Origin: Saccharomycopsis fibuligera x Saccharomycopsis cf. fibuligera
Lineage: Eukaryota > Ascomycota > Saccharomycetes > Ascoideales > Saccharomycopsidaceae
DNA length: 64,000 nt
Direction of reading: 5' to 3'
NCBI GenBank assembly: GCA_001936135.1
Contig: CP012814.1
Location: 868,001-932,000, forward strand
Both the position numbers and the translations under genes were made by a program. Below, one piece after another: positions 20,020 to 32,722 of the stretch (position 1 is its first letter; every line of letters begins with the position of its first letter). Below the pieces are notes generated by a model, which made no database searches, was not told where the DNA came from, and worked only from the letters and a program-made list of their open reading frames with translations.

Positions 20020-22408
20020 AGAAACCTGTTCGACGTTCTTGAAGAGGTCCACGATGAATATGAAGCCTCGTCCTCCAGTTCCGATTCAGAGAGGGAATTG
20101 CCTAAACCAGAGACAAAAGTTAGAAAAGTTGCCACCGGCGACATTATCCCGTTTGTTCCGCATGGGTCCACTGGCGAAAGCGCCGTGGTTCCATTGCTCA
20201 CTCCAAAGATTGAACCAACTGTTGAGGAGGTCGACGATGATGAAGATACTAGTGAATCAGAACTGAGTGACTCGCAGAGGCTATTGGGCTACGAAGCAAA
20301 CCTTGCTGCTACTTGTTACATGGCTGGCAGTGCAGTCACCGAGAATGTGCCAATGAGTTACAAAAGTGCAATGCAGACCGACGAACGGGATCAGTGGAAG
20401 GAAGCGTGTGAAAAAGAAATCGAAGCACACAAAGACAATAGCACCTATGAGTTGGTGACTTTGCCGGAAGGGCGAAAGCCAATCACCTGCAAGTGGGTGT
20501 TCACAATCAAGGATGGTGGCTTACACAAGGCAAGATTAGTTGCTCGTGGGTTCTCGCAATTGAAAGGTATCGACTACAATGAAACGTTTGCTCCCGTTGT
20601 TCGTTACGAGTCCATCCGAATTATGTTGGCTGTCGCTGCTCTGAAAGGATTACAGGTTCATCAGATGGATGTGAAGACTGCGTTCTTGAATGGTGAGCTT
20701 GAGGAAGAATTATACATGACACAACCAGAAGGCTATGTTGCAAAGGGCAATGAAGATAAAGTGCTCAGATTGAAGAAGAGCTTGTATGGTTTGAAACAGG
20801 CTCCTCTTGTGTGGAATGACAAGATCAACGGCGTCTTGGCAAAGCTAGGCTTCAGACGGAATCAAGCTGAATATTGCCTATACACTCGCAAAAGTGAAAA
20901 GTCCTTTGTGATGGTTGCGCTATATGTGGATGATTTGCTTATTGCTGGTAGCACCAAGGAAGCAATAGACATTGTGAAAACAGAGCTAATGAATGAGTTT
21001 AAAATGAAAGACTTGGGTGCTACAAAGAAGTTCCTAGGTATGAACATTGAGCAGACAGAGAGTGGGATCAAGTTGAGTCTTCGAGACTACATTCAGTCGT
21101 TGCTTAGCCAGTTTGGAATGCAAGACTGTCACAGTGAACCCACACCAGCAGTTGTCGGACAGGACTTGACGAGCGCGGACACAGGCAGTAAAGACTGTGA
21201 TGCTACTAGGTACAGATCCATTATTGGAAAGCTCTTGTTTGCTGCTAATACGGTCAGAGCAGACATAAGCTACGTTGTTGGTGTATTGTCGAGATACCTC
21301 AAAGAGCCCAAGGAGGTCCACATTCGTGCTGCGAAACGAGTACTAAGATACTTGAAAGGCACAGCAGATGTTGGTTTATTTTATCAAAGCAACAACCAGA
21401 CAACTCAGTTACAGGGCTACTGTGATGCAGACTGGGCAAACGACAAGGCTACGAGAAAGTCCACCACCGGCTTTGTGTTCAAATATGCTGGTGGTGCAAT
21501 AACTTGGAGATCAAAGAAGCAGCCAACAGTTGCATTGTCTACTGCTGAAGCAGAGTATATGGCATTGTGTGAGGGTGCCAAAGAAGGCTTATGGCTAAGG
21601 CAGTTGTTCAACGAGTTTGGCATTGCAATTGAGTCTGTCAAGATGTACGACGACAACCAGAGCTGCATTGAAATAGCCAAACACCCTAGCTCCCATCACA
21701 GAACGAAGCACATTGACATCAGGTTGAATTTCATCAGGGACCATATTGCCAAGGGCCGAATTCAGTTAGAGTACTTATCAACTGGAGTCATGGTTGCCGA
21801 TATCTTTACCAAAGCCATACCGGCCGACCAGTTCCAACTACTACGTGGTTATTGTGGGATGCGAGACTTTGAATTAAGAGAGGGTGTTGAGAGTAATAAT
21901 TCAAAGATAGATCTAGTTGCTTCTAGAAAGTTCTAGAATATTCCATGAGTTTCCAGAGGATTCGATGTTGTTCTAGAATGTTCCACGATATACGAGAAAA
22001 TACGAGATTGTTCGAGAACATTCTAGAAGGTTGCATAATATACGAGACATATACGAGAAAGCTCTAGAATCTTCCATGAAGTTCCATAATGTTCCATGAA
22101 GTTCCATAATGTTCCATGAAGTTCCATAGTGTTCCAAGAAGTTCCATGATGTTCCATACATTTCCGTGCAGTTCCGTGCATATCCGTGCAGTTCCGGAAT
22201 ATTCTAGAAGATTCTATGTGGCCACACTAGTCATGCATCAGTCCCGGCACAGCCACCCTTACTGACTATAAATAAGGGGCGTCTCCTCCATCTTTGTGAC
22301 TGATTGATGTTTTTCATATATAGGATATAGTTAATAACAACAAGTGTTTTGTGATTCATTTTCAGGATATAACGTTATGTCAAGTGATAGGTTTATCAAA
22401 CTACAACA
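20020..22408 (+). mobile_element. copia-A copy 4, internally deleted, sharing the left LTR
   Basis: Only the pol linker, RT and RNase H remain between the shared LTR (19496-20019) and the LTR 21885-22408. Gag, protease, integrase and the primer-binding site are absent, so it could not move on its own. The remaining coding stretch is open. The two bordering LTRs look identical, so the structure arose recently, by unequal recombination or by nested insertion with loss. Confidence 0.93.
21885..22408 (+). repeat. 3' LTR of copia-A copy 4, 524 bp
   Basis: TGTTGAG...CTACAACA with the same private variants as the LTR at 19496. Confidence 0.96.
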
Positions 22409-25400
22409 TATTATGCAACCTTCTAGAATGTTCTCGAACAATCTCGTATTTTCTCGTATATCGTGGAACATTCTAGAACAACATCGAATCCTCTGGAAAC
22501 TCATGGAATATTCTAGAACTTTCTAGAAGCAACTGGATCTATCTTTGAATTATTACTCTCAACACTCTCTCTTAATTCAAAGTCTCGCATCCCACAATAA
22601 CCACGTAGTAGTTGGAACTGGTCGGCCGGTATGGCTTTGGTAAAGATATCGGCAACCATGACTCCAGTTGATAAGTACTCTAACTGAATTCGGCCCTTGG
22701 CAATATGGTCCCTGATGAAGTTCAACCTGATGTCAATGTGCTTCGTTCTGTGATGGGAGCTAGGGTGTTTGGCTATGTCAATGCAGCTCTGGTTGTCGTC
22801 GTACATCTTGACAGACTCAATTGCAATGCCAAACTCGTTGAACAACTGCCTTAGCCATAAGCCTTCTTTGGCACCCTCACACAATGCCATATACTCTGCT
22901 TCAGCAGTAGACAATGCAACCGTTGGCTGCTTCTTCGATCTCCAAGTTATTGCACCACCAGCATATTTGAACACAAAACCGGTGGTGGACTTCCTCGTAG
23001 CCTTGTCGTTTGCCCAGTCTGCATCACAGTAGCCCTGTAAGCGAGTTGTCTGGTTGTGGCTTTGATAAAATAAACCAACATCTGCTGTGCCTTTCAAATA
23101 TCTTAGTACTCGTTTCGCAGCACGAAGGTGGACCTCCTTGGGCTCTTTGAGGTATCTCGACAATACACCAACGACGTAGCTTATGTCTGCTCTGACCGTA
23201 TTAGCAGCAAACAAGAGCTTTCCAATAATGGATCTGTACCTAGTAGCATCACAGTCTTTACTGCCTGTGTCCGCGCTCGTCAAGTCCTGTCCGACAACTG
23301 CTGGTGTGGGTTCAATGTGACAGTCTTGCATTCCAAACTCGCTAAGCAACGACTGAATGTAGTCTCGAAGACTCAACTTGATCCCACTCTCTGTCTGCTC
23401 AATGTTCATGCCTAGGAACTTCTTTGTAGCACCCAAGTCTTTCATTTTAAACTCATTCATTAGCTCTGTTTTCACAATGTCTATTGCTTCCTTGGTGCTA
23501 CCAGCAATAAGCAAATCATCCACATATAGCGCAACCATCACAAAGGACTTTTCACTTTTGCGAGTGTATAGGCAATATTCAGCTTGATTCCGTCTGAAGC
23601 CTAGCTTTGCCAAGACGCCGTTGATCTTGTCATTCCACACAAGAGGAGCCTGTTTCAAACCATACAAGCTCTTCTTCAATCTGAGCACTTTATCTTCATT
23701 GCCCTTTGCAACATAGCCTTCTGGTTGTGTCATGTATAATTCTTCCTCAAGCTCACCATTCAAGAACGCAGTCTTCACATCCATCTGATGAACCTGTAAT
23801 CCTTTCAGAGCAGCGACAGCCAACATAATTCGGATGGACTCGTAACGAACAACGGGAGCAAACGTTTCATTGTAGTCGATACCTTTCAATTGCGAGAACC
23901 CACGAGCAACTAATCTTGCCTTGTGTAAGCCACCATCCTTGATTGTGAACACCCACTTGCAGGTGATTGGCTTTCGCCCTTCCGGCAAAGTCACCAACTC
24001 ATAGGTGCTATTGTCTTTGTGTGCTTCGATTTCTTTTTCACACGCTTCCTTCCACTGATCCCGTTCGTCGGTCTGCATTGCACTTTTGTAACTCATTGGC
24101 ACATTCTCGGTGACTGCACTGCCAGCCATGTAACAAGTAGCAGCAAGGTTTGCTTCGTAGCCCAATAGCCTCTGCGAGTCACTCAGTTCTGATTCACTAG
24201 TATCTTCATCATCGTCGACCTCCTCAACAGTTGGTTCAATCTTTGGAGTGAGCAATGGAACCACGGCGCTTTCGCCAGTGGACCCATGCGGAACAAACGG
24301 GATAATGTCGCCGGTGGCAACTTTTCTAACTTTTGTCTCTGGTTTAGGCAATTCCCTCTCTGAATCGGAACTGGAGGACGAGGCTTCATATTCATCGTGG
24401 ACCTCTTCAAGAACGTCGAACGGGTTTCTGGTTATTAAAGTCTTTGGAGCAACATGAGTTTTTGGTCTGGATCTCTTCCGTTTCACTTGTACCGGCAGGA
24501 AGCCATCTTTGTCAGTATCCGAGGGGACATCATCGTCACTATTGTCAACGTGTTTGTCAGTGTCGTCTTCAGCAGTGCTTTCATCTTCGCCAGTGCCAGC
24601 AGTATCAGCGGCTGTCACATCGGCTGGGATAAGTTCCTCATCCTGTACAGCAGTAACCGGTGAAATGCCTGGCACAGCGACAGACCCGTAGGTGGTAGTA
24701 GACACATTGTCAGCCATAGGCGCAGGGGTAGCCCACTTGAAAAACGAATGTTGTTCATCAAACGTTACTTGTGCCGAGACAACTATCTGCCCGGCATCAG
24801 AATCATACATCCTGTATGCTTTGTGATCTCTGTCGTAGCCCATCATGGCACACTTCTTCGAAGTTGCACTTAGCTTGCCATGTCTCAATGCAGCTGGCAC
24901 AACACAATATCCAATGCATCCAAAGGTTCTCAAATGATCAAGCAGTGGTTCCATGTCGTACCACTTGGTGAACGGTATATCATTGCCAAGCACTCTTGTT
25001 GGGCTGCGATTGATCAAGTACGCAGCAGTTGCAACAGCTTCGGGCCAGAACTGAACCGGCGCAGCAGAGTGCAACATGAGAGTTCGCGCCTTCTCCTGAA
25101 TGGTGCGATGCATCCTCTCAGCAACACCATTCTGATAGGAATGATGCGGGACAGTTAGCTCATGGCGAATTCCACGCTCCTTCATGAACGCGTGCAACTT
25201 GTTGTTCACAAACTCCCCGCCGTTATCAGTTCTGATAGCTCCACACACGTAGTTTCTGCCTTGACTCTTGAAATTGGTCTCACTGTATTTCACAAAATCA
25301 ATAATCGCATCAGTGCAGTCTGATTTCCTTTTCAAGCACTTGATATGGGTGAAACGAGTATAGGCATCAACGATTGTAAGAAAGTAGAGAGAGCCATCAA

Positions 25401-27075
25401 CCGATCCATAGTTGAATGGCCCGCACACATCCATATGAAGTAGCTGCAATGGCTGTTGTGGCTTTGACCATCCATGCTTTGGTTTTCTTGTAACCGCCTT
25501 GCCTAATGCACACAGTTCACACACTTGCACATTCATATCTTCTGTAATATCACCGCACAAACCAAACTGTTTGTTAATCGCACGGAACACACCAAAGCTA
25601 GGATGGCCCAATCTTTGATGCCACAAATCTTTTCTATCAACCGCAATGCCAGGGGCAGCTTTGTAAGCAAAGTGCTTGTCACTTCGAGAGCCCACTCTGT
25701 ACAAGCCATGTGAGAGCCTGTCTTTGATACCCACAATATCCATCGAGGGGTACAACTTGATGCATTCATCTTCAAACAATAGTTTTGCTCCATTACCAGT
25801 TGCCTTTGAAATTGATAGTAAATTAGCGGTAGCCTCGGGTGCATATAGAGCATCTAACAAGCTGACATCCTCACCGGTTGGTAGCTTGATAGATGCGGTG
25901 CCGCACCCAACGATCTTCAAACTGTTGCCACCAATACCATTAATCTCGCCGCTGTAGTCATGTAACTCAGTAAACAAGTCTCTGTCACAAATAATGTGGC
26001 TGGAAGCACCACTATCGAAGAACAAATCAGATCTCTTTGACTCGTGCCCTAAATATGCAAACCACGCACTACCAGTCAGTTTTCCATTTTTCTTTGGCTT
26101 TCGAATTTTCTCATTAAATTCATCCTTTGGCTGTTGACGACAGTCCCTTGCATAATGACCTATCTTGCCACAGTTGTAGCATTGACCATTATTGGCCTTT
26201 CTAGTGACAAGAGCAGTTTCAGTAGTAGTAACGGTAGACTTTGGGTCTTCCTTAATCAATTCTCTCGCGAGATCCATCGCGGATTCAACATCAAAGGTTT
26301 CCATGGAATTATGAGATGCTTGGTATGTTGTAATGATCTCCTTCACAGCAGCTTCACCGTAGCCGGCGCGTTTGAGCTCAGCAAGAAATAAGCAAGTAAG
26401 AAACAGATCAGCAGTAACATTCTTGATAACCGAGACATTCAATGCATCGAAGCTCGAGATCAACAGGTTGAGGTTAGAGCCATTCGACTTCCACTTGTGG
26501 TCAAAGAAGTCCGATAGCATACCAACAGCATTAAACACAGACATTGTACCATAGGAGGCTTTCAAATAGATAATCAAATCACGACCAGAACCATCATAAC
26601 TGGATGCCTTTCTGAGAGCAGCACCAGTAACACCATTGACAATCATCAATGTCAAGATATCATCCAAAGCCATTTGTAGTCTGGCTCTCGAGTCGTCCGA
26701 GCTTTCATCAGTAGCGCCGATATCATTGTCGACAAGGTACTTGTACAAGCCAAGCCCTCTCATTTTCAATTTGATTGATACTAAGGAGAACCAATCGTGA
26801 AAGTTCTCCGAACCTTTCAATTTTTCATCTGAACTGAAGTTGGCTAGAGCACCTGGGGAACTCATAACCTGTTGTAGTTTGATAAACCTATCACTTGACA
26901 TAACGTTATATCCTGAAAATGAATCACAAAACACTTGTTGTTATTAACTATATCCTATATATGAAAAACATCAATCAGTCACAAAGATGGAGGAGACGCC
27001 CCTTATTTATAGTCAGTCAGGGTGGCTGTGCCGGGATTGATGCATGACTAGTGTGGCCACATAGAATCTTCTAGA
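22409..27075 (-). mobile_element. copia-A copy 5, open reading frame, both LTRs shortened
   Basis: A minus-strand element has an internal region at 22565-26869 with one open Gag-Pol frame. Its 3' LTR is only 156 bp (22409-22564), cut by the LTR end of copy 4. Its 5' LTR is only 206 bp (26870-27075), cut by the LTR of copia-C. The primer-binding site is intact at 26861-26869. The coding part looks whole, but the missing LTR parts include most of U3 on both sides, so autonomous movement from here is unlikely. Confidence 0.94.
22513..26901 (-). CDS. copia-A Gag-Pol polyprotein (copy 5)
   Basis: A 1462-residue open frame from the LTR-encoded ATG. Domain order and motifs are as in copy 2: CCHC knuckle, DSGAS protease, integrase with a DDE catalytic set, YVDDLL reverse transcriptase, RNase H. 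In the acidic linker it shares the KHVDN variant with the two antisense fragments, which suggests these come from the same subfamily. It would encode the particle protein and all enzymes for reverse transcription. No activity can be claimed from sequence. Confidence 0.92.
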   Translation of the reverse strand: MSSDRFIKLQQVMSSPGALANFSSDEKLKGSENFHDWFSLVSIKLKMRGLGLYKYLVDNDIGATDESSDDSRARLQMALDDILTLMIVNGVTGAALRKASSYDGSGRDLIIYLKASYGTMSVFNAVGMLSDFFDHKWKSNGSNLNLLISSFDALNVSVIKNVTADLFLTCLFLAELKRAGYGEAAVKEIITTYQASHNSMETFDVESAMDLARELIKEDPKSTVTTTETALVTRKANNGQCYNCGKIGHYARDCRQQPKDEFNEKIRKPKKNGKLTGSAWFAYLGHESKRSDLFFDSGASSHIICDRDLFTELHDYSGEINGIGGNSLKIVGCGTASIKLPTGEDVSLLDALYAPEATANLLSISKATGNGAKLLFEDECIKLYPSMDIVGIKDRLSHGLYRVGSRSDKHFAYKAAPGIAVDRKDLWHQRLGHPSFGVFRAINKQFGLCGDITEDMNVQVCELCALGKAVTRKPKHGWSKPQQPLQLLHMDVCGPFNYGSVDGSLYFLTIVDAYTRFTHIKCLKRKSDCTDAIIDFVKYSETNFKSQGRNYVCGAIRTDNGGEFVNNKLHAFMKERGIRHELTVPHHSYQNGVAERMHRTIQEKARTLMLHSAAPVQFWPEAVATAAYLINRSPTRVLGNDIPFTKWYDMEPLLDHLRTFGCIGYCVVPAALRHGKLSATSKKCAMMGYDRDHKAYRMYDSDAGQIVVSAQVTFDEQHSFFKWATPAPMADNVSTTTYGSVAVPGISPVTAVQDEELIPADVTAADTAGTGEDESTAEDDTDKHVDNSDDDVPSDTDKDGFLPVQVKRKRSRPKTHVAPKTLITRNPFDVLEEVHDEYEASSSSSDSERELPKPETKVRKVATGDIIPFVPHGSTGESAVVPLLTPKIEPTVEEVDDDEDTSESELSDSQRLLGYEANLAATCYMAGSAVTENVPMSYKSAMQTDERDQWKEACEKEIEAHKDNSTYELVTLPEGRKPITCKWVFTIKDGGLHKARLVARGFSQLKGIDYNETFAPVVRYESIRIMLAVAALKGLQVHQMDVKTAFLNGELEEELYMTQPEGYVAKGNEDKVLRLKKSLYGLKQAPLVWNDKINGVLAKLGFRRNQAEYCLYTRKSEKSFVMVALYVDDLLIAGSTKEAIDIVKTELMNEFKMKDLGATKKFLGMNIEQTESGIKLSLRDYIQSLLSEFGMQDCHIEPTPAVVGQDLTSADTGSKDCDATRYRSIIGKLLFAANTVRADISYVVGVLSRYLKEPKEVHLRAAKRVLRYLKGTADVGLFYQSHNQTTRLQGYCDADWANDKATRKSTTGFVFKYAGGAITWRSKKQPTVALSTAEAEYMALCEGAKEGLWLRQLFNEFGIAIESVKMYDDNQSCIDIAKHPSSHHRTKHIDIRLNFIRDHIAKGRIQLEYLSTGVMVADIFTKAIPADQFQLLRGYCGMRDFELRESVESNNSKIDPVASRKF

Positions 27076-27525
27076 TGTAAAAAGTGGGTTGATAAAGAAG
27101 AGTTAAAAAAATAGTTTGATGAAGAAAAATAAAGTGTATTGGATAGGAAAATAAAGAGTGTAAAGTTATTAAGCTTAGTTCAGTAAAGAAGTATATAATT
27201 GTAGAGAACATGAAAAGAAAAGAAGCGGGAAAGGCGCGCCTTAAGTAGGAAAAATAAGTTGAGTCAATGAAATTGGAGTGGCGTAATAAAGGTGGCGGGA
27301 AAAACAAAAGTTTTCACACAGCAGTAAGGATCGGCACCCCATGCAGAAGCGCACGCAGACGGAATGAAAAAGTAAACAAATAAGATGCATCAGAACTGTA
27401 TACCATGCAAATGGATCAACAGTATACCATGACAATGGGTGAAAACATAAAAGGAGTAAAGGAGATAAAGAGTCAAAAATTAAGAAGGTAAGGACTAAAG
27501 GAAGATGAATGTTTGAATTTCAACA
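27076..27525 (-). repeat. 3' LTR of copia-C
   Basis: On the plus strand it reads TGTAAAAAGTGGG...TTTCAACA; the partner is at 32735-33185. Followed at 27526 by CACCCTCCCA, a purine run on the element strand. Confidence 0.92.
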
Positions 27526-29722
27526 CACCCTCCCAAACATGAAGACATTAAACAAATATTATAAGAAAATAAATCAGTTGAAAATAAGGGAGCATAGCGA
27601 AGTAAAAGTAGTGCGGTCAGTAGCCTTAGTGAGGATGTCGGCAATATTGACTTTGGTATTGACGTAGTTAAGTTTGATCACCTTTTGTTCAACCAAAGTT
27701 CTGATAAAATGGAATCTAACAGCAATATGTTTTGTTTTCTGATGGGAAGCCTTGTGCGCGCTAAGTGTGAGAGCACTAAGATTGTCGCTGGCGCAGTTGA
27801 TGTAGGAGCAGGGAAAGCCAATTTCATTAAGTAGATTCATAACATAGACACCGGTTCTGGCAGCATCGCTCAAAGCAACATACTCAGCTTCTGCACTGCT
27901 AAAGGCAACGCAACTTTGTTTTCTGCTAGACCAAGACACAATCTGGTTATTGATCATCACCAAGTGGCCACTTTGCAGCTTTCTGTCCAGTTTTGAGGTA
28001 GCATAATCTGAATCGCTGAACACGGTAATTCTGTAGTTTTGTTCAGCAGGATAGTCCGAGACAAGACCGTCAGTTTTGGACTTGTCCAAATATCTAAAGT
28101 CTTTGATGTCAACATTACCGCCTTCCTTTCCGTAGACAAGACCTTGATCTTTAGTTTCAATGAGATAGTGGAACACTCTGTAAGCAGCTTTCAAGTGTGT
28201 AGCTCTCGCCTTGACAACGAACTGACTGAGGAGACTGATGGGAAATGAAATGTCACTTCTGACAGAGTTTGCAACGTAAAGTAAAGTCCCAATAATAGAG
28301 CGAAATTTGGTCTGCTCCTCAGCCGACAACTCTGGTGAGTTTTCATCATATGGGTCAAACCCTTTCACCATAGGCGTGTCCACTTTACCTAACTTGACAA
28401 CACCGTGCTCGGTCATAATCTTGTCAATGAAGTTCAGCATGCTAAGTTTGATATCCCCACCATTCAACGACTGGACTGTGACACCCAAGAAGATTTCGGG
28501 AAAGCCCAAGTCTTTCATTTTGAATTTTAAGTTAAGAGCAGCCTTAATGTCATCAACAACCTTCTGAGTTTTGCCACAAATTAGCAAGTCGTCCACGTAA
28601 ATAGCAACAAGACAGTCATTTCCTTTGAACAAACAGGGATCGATCGTACTAGCTTCCAAACCGGCAGTAACAAGCACTTTGGAGATTGTGTCATACCAGA
28701 TTTTTGGGGACTGCTTCAAACCATAGAATCCTTTCTTCAACTTCCATAAGTGCCCCTTGGGAGTGGCCGTACCAGCAGGTGGTCTCACATAAACATCGAA
28801 GTCAATGTCACCATAAAGAAAAGCAGTAGAGGTATCCATCTGACAGACAACATACTTATTCAAGGCAGCAAGTGCAAATGTGATTCGCATAGTGTCAAAG
28901 CTCATAACATGAGCCCATGAGTTGAGAAAGTTAACGCCTTTCTCTTGACTGAAACCTTTGCAGACCAAGCGAGCCTTAAATCTCTCACCACTTGGATCAT
29001 CTTTCACAGCAAAGACCCAACGTGAAGCAATGGAATGAATGTCTGGAGTATCTTTCACTAGTTCGTAGACATTGAGATTGTCTATTGCTGATAACTCTTC
29101 AGCTATGGCAGCGATCCATTTCTCCTTCTCACTCGAGTTGAGTACCTGATGGTAAGTTTCAGGTATCAAGTACTTCGTACGGGCAACGGCCAAAAAGCCT
29201 TGTTCAGCATCACTGATGTAACCACTTGTATCACTGTCTGATTCTCCCTCTTCGATGAACAACCTTGAAGGACCGGCTTCAACTGTCTTTAAACCTTCAA
29301 TAGCTCTAATAGGAACAGAACCAATGTCATGTAAATATGCCTTGTGGTGGTCAGAAAATGCTTTTCTCGCATCAGCAGCAGCAATATTCTTCCCAGCCAT
29401 TGATTCGTAAGCAGCTTGGTGGTGAGTAACAGGAGTGACTGTGTTTGGCGCAAACTCAAGCATGAGCTTCTTTGTTGGCTTCCGGTTGATGATTGAAATT
29501 GGGTCATCACTCAGATCAGAATCGGAGGCAGCAGTTCTTTTGATAGCAGGCAATGCATGAGGTGCCTTAGTCACAGCTTGTTGAATCTCGGAATCAGTCT
29601 GTTCTACCATTGAGTCATCAGATTCGGCAACAATTCTATCATCAGGATTGACTTCGCTTTCAGTGTCTTGTTGAACGTTAGTGTCCTGACCTTGAATTGA
29701 GAGATCTTCAGAGGACAAACCG

Positions 29723-29812
29723 GCAGCAGAGCCATCACCAGCAGCAGAGCCATTACCAGCAGCAGAGCCATTACCAGCAGCAGAGCCATTACCAGCAGCA
29801 GAGCCATCACCA
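29723..29812 (-). repeat. 18-bp tandem repeat in the copia-C linker
   Basis: Five 18-bp units encode Gly-(Asn/Asp)-Gly-Ser-Ala-Ala repeats between integrase and RT. It is a low-complexity linker, probably flexible. Confidence 0.8.
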
Positions 29813-30422
29813 GCACCAGCAGTCGAACCAACATCATAACTACTAGCAGAATATGTGACAGAAGAGTCTCTTTCACTTGACTTGAAAGGATAAACATCTG
29901 GAAGAAAGTTGAATGCCGAGCTTCTCAAGATTCGGTAAGTATTGTCTTCAAGAATGAAAGCAATACTGGTAGTTTTGTGGAATCCTAAGAAAGTGCCTTT
30001 GAAATCTTTCCAATAATTTTGTTTCCAGCTGTAAAGTTTTTGGCAAAAATGCGACAACCAAATGGAGCAATTGTGCCAACGGCTTTCGAGCGACTAGAGA
30101 AAATCTCATATGGCAAAGGACCACCATTTCTTGGCAAGTAGTTGTGCAAGAAAACGGCATGATTGAAGCAAAAGTTCCAATATTCCTTTGTCATTCCAGA
30201 GCTAATCATCAAGAGTTTGACCTTTTCCATGATTGTACGATTCAAGCGTTCAGAGGAGCCGTTTTGATGACTTGAATAAGGAGCCGTGAACTCAGCCTCA
30301 ATATATCTCTGGCCTTGATTGTTACCAGCAAGAAACTTATTGAGCAAGACAGTATCAAACTCATTGTCAGCAGGAAACTTAACGATCCGTTTGCCTTGTT
30401 GTTGCAAGACACCACTCATATA

Positions 30423-30976
30423 TGTTGAGAGTAATAATTCAAAGATAGATCCAGTTGCTTCTAGAAAGTTCTAGAATATTCCATGAGTTTCCAGAGGATT
30501 CGATGTTGTTCTAGAATGTTCCACGATATACGAGAAAATACGAGATTGTTCGAGAACATTCTAGAAGGTTGCATAATATACGAGACATATACGAGAAAGC
30601 TCTAGAATCTTCCATGAAGTTCCATAATGTTCCATGAAGTTCCATAATGTTCCATGAAGTTCCATAGTGTTCCATGAAGTTCCATGATGTTCCATGAAGT
30701 TCCATGATGCTCCATGATGTTCCATACATTTCCGTGCAGTTTCGTGCATATCCGTGCAGTTTCGGAATATTCTAGCAGATTCTATGTGGCCACACTAGTC
30801 ATGCATCAGTCCCGGCACAGCCACCCTGACTGACTATAAATAAGGGGCGTCTCCTCCATCTTTGTGACTGATTGATGTTTTTCATATATAGGATATAGTT
30901 AATAACAACAAGTGTTTTGTGATTCATTTTCAGGATATAACGTTATGTCAAGTGATAGGTTTATCAAACTACAACA
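30423..30976 (+). repeat. Solo copia-A LTR inside copia-C, 554 bp, ATATA target duplication
   Basis: A complete copia-A LTR with no internal region, flanked on both sides by ATATA (30418-30422 and 30977-30981). A 5-bp duplication is normal for Ty1/copia. This shows a full insertion followed by LTR-LTR recombination. It is the clearest dated layer: copia-C was present before this copia-A insertion. Confidence 0.96.
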
Positions 30977-32722
30977 ATATACTGCAAACATTCAATAGTT
31001 TTGGAACTGACCTCGGATTTGTACTTCAAAACTCTAACAACAGCGAAGGTGGACCGTCTGTCAGACACAACCAAACCATAAATGTTGTTGTGCGGACCAA
31101 TGACATCAGCTTGGATCATCTCACCAATATCAAAATCTTCTGGCTTTTTAGTTGAGGTACCAGAGCGTCTTTGAACAACCGAGCTGCAACTTTCACAAGT
31201 TTTCAAAACATCTTTGATTTGTTGATCAGTGAAGCCCATATGTTTAATGATAGTCTTCAATTGTTGAAACTTGGCATGTCCATTAGCCACATGGCACTGC
31301 AAAATATCTTTTGTAGCATCAGAATCACCAAGCAAAACCAAATCTGTAGCAGGAGAATTGACAACTGTTTTAACAGATGCGGGATCGATCACCCAAAATT
31401 TTCCCTGCTTGGGAATTTGAATCACTTGATTGCCTTTAGAGATCAAACCACAGTGCTTTGTCAAATGAATCTCATAGTCCTTCTCCGTCAACTTGTGGCA
31501 GCTAAGTAAATTTCTAGGAGCCTGTTCAATGAGCTTTGCATCCTCAATCTTCAAGTTTCCAATACTAACTGTTCCTTCAACCATGCAATTAGTAGTACTG
31601 CTGATTCCTTGAACAGTAACGTTTGAAACTTTCTTGTTCAGTAACATCGATCCATCATTCACAACATTGATACCAGCACCGCTGTCTAAGACAAAGCCTT
31701 TGTCAGTAACAGCGTCAGTAAGATACACTTCTTCAATGAAGTGAGTCTCCTCTGATGGTTCAGCCAGATCAGTTGAAGTATCAATGACAATTTGACCGTT
31801 GCCTTTGTGAACGACTTCAGCACCGATTGGAACTTCAACAAGATTGACAAGCTCTTTGCGGCTTTTGTAAGACTGATTTCTGTTCTTGTTTTTGTAACAG
31901 TCATTGCTGTAATGGCCAAGTTTTCCACAGGTGAAGCGCTTAATAAGGAGTACCGGCTTCTTTCTCAGTCTGGCATCTGCCAACTGAACCAATTCATCAT
32001 TTGGTGGCAACTTTGCACGAGAGCCAGAATCAATCTCCACCAAGTCTCTAGCAGCTAGGTCATTAGAGCTCTCCATAGCTTCAGCGAAAGATGTGCTAAG
32101 CAATCCGCGGGCGTTGGTGAGCAAGCGGGTTTCACTAAGAGCAACATGGAGACTCTTGGTACCAAGTAAGCTGAATCCAATGATACCACCAAAGTTGGAG
32201 AAGTTCACATCTTTGTAGTAGTACTTGAAGATTTCCAAGTAGTCTTCAATAGCATCACGGTCTTTGACAACAAATGCCTCATGGACAAAGTCGTTGAAAA
32301 TTTTGACAATGTAGAATGAGTCAATTGATTTGAACTTTTTGTTGATTGTTTTCAACAAATCAAACCCTTCGGTGTAACGCTGATAGTTCTTTAACAACGA
32401 AGCGTCAACCTTTTTGTGAATAAGATGGTAGATAATATCATTGAGCTTTGGCGGATACTTGTCAAACTCATCAGAGTCTAACATTTTCTCAACATCGATA
32501 ACAGTAACATCATTGATGAAAACTTTCAATTTGTTTTGAAGAAATGATTTCAACAAAGGCTACTGGAACCATTGGGTAATCGGCTTGACATTCAATTTGG
32601 AGATACCATCAAGCCTTGCTTTGTAGGTACCGTCAGCAACATCAAAATCGTTGAAATTAAACATGATGAAAAAAAATTTTTTTATTTTATCTTTTTTTTT
32701 TTTTATTTTTTTTTGTTTGTCC

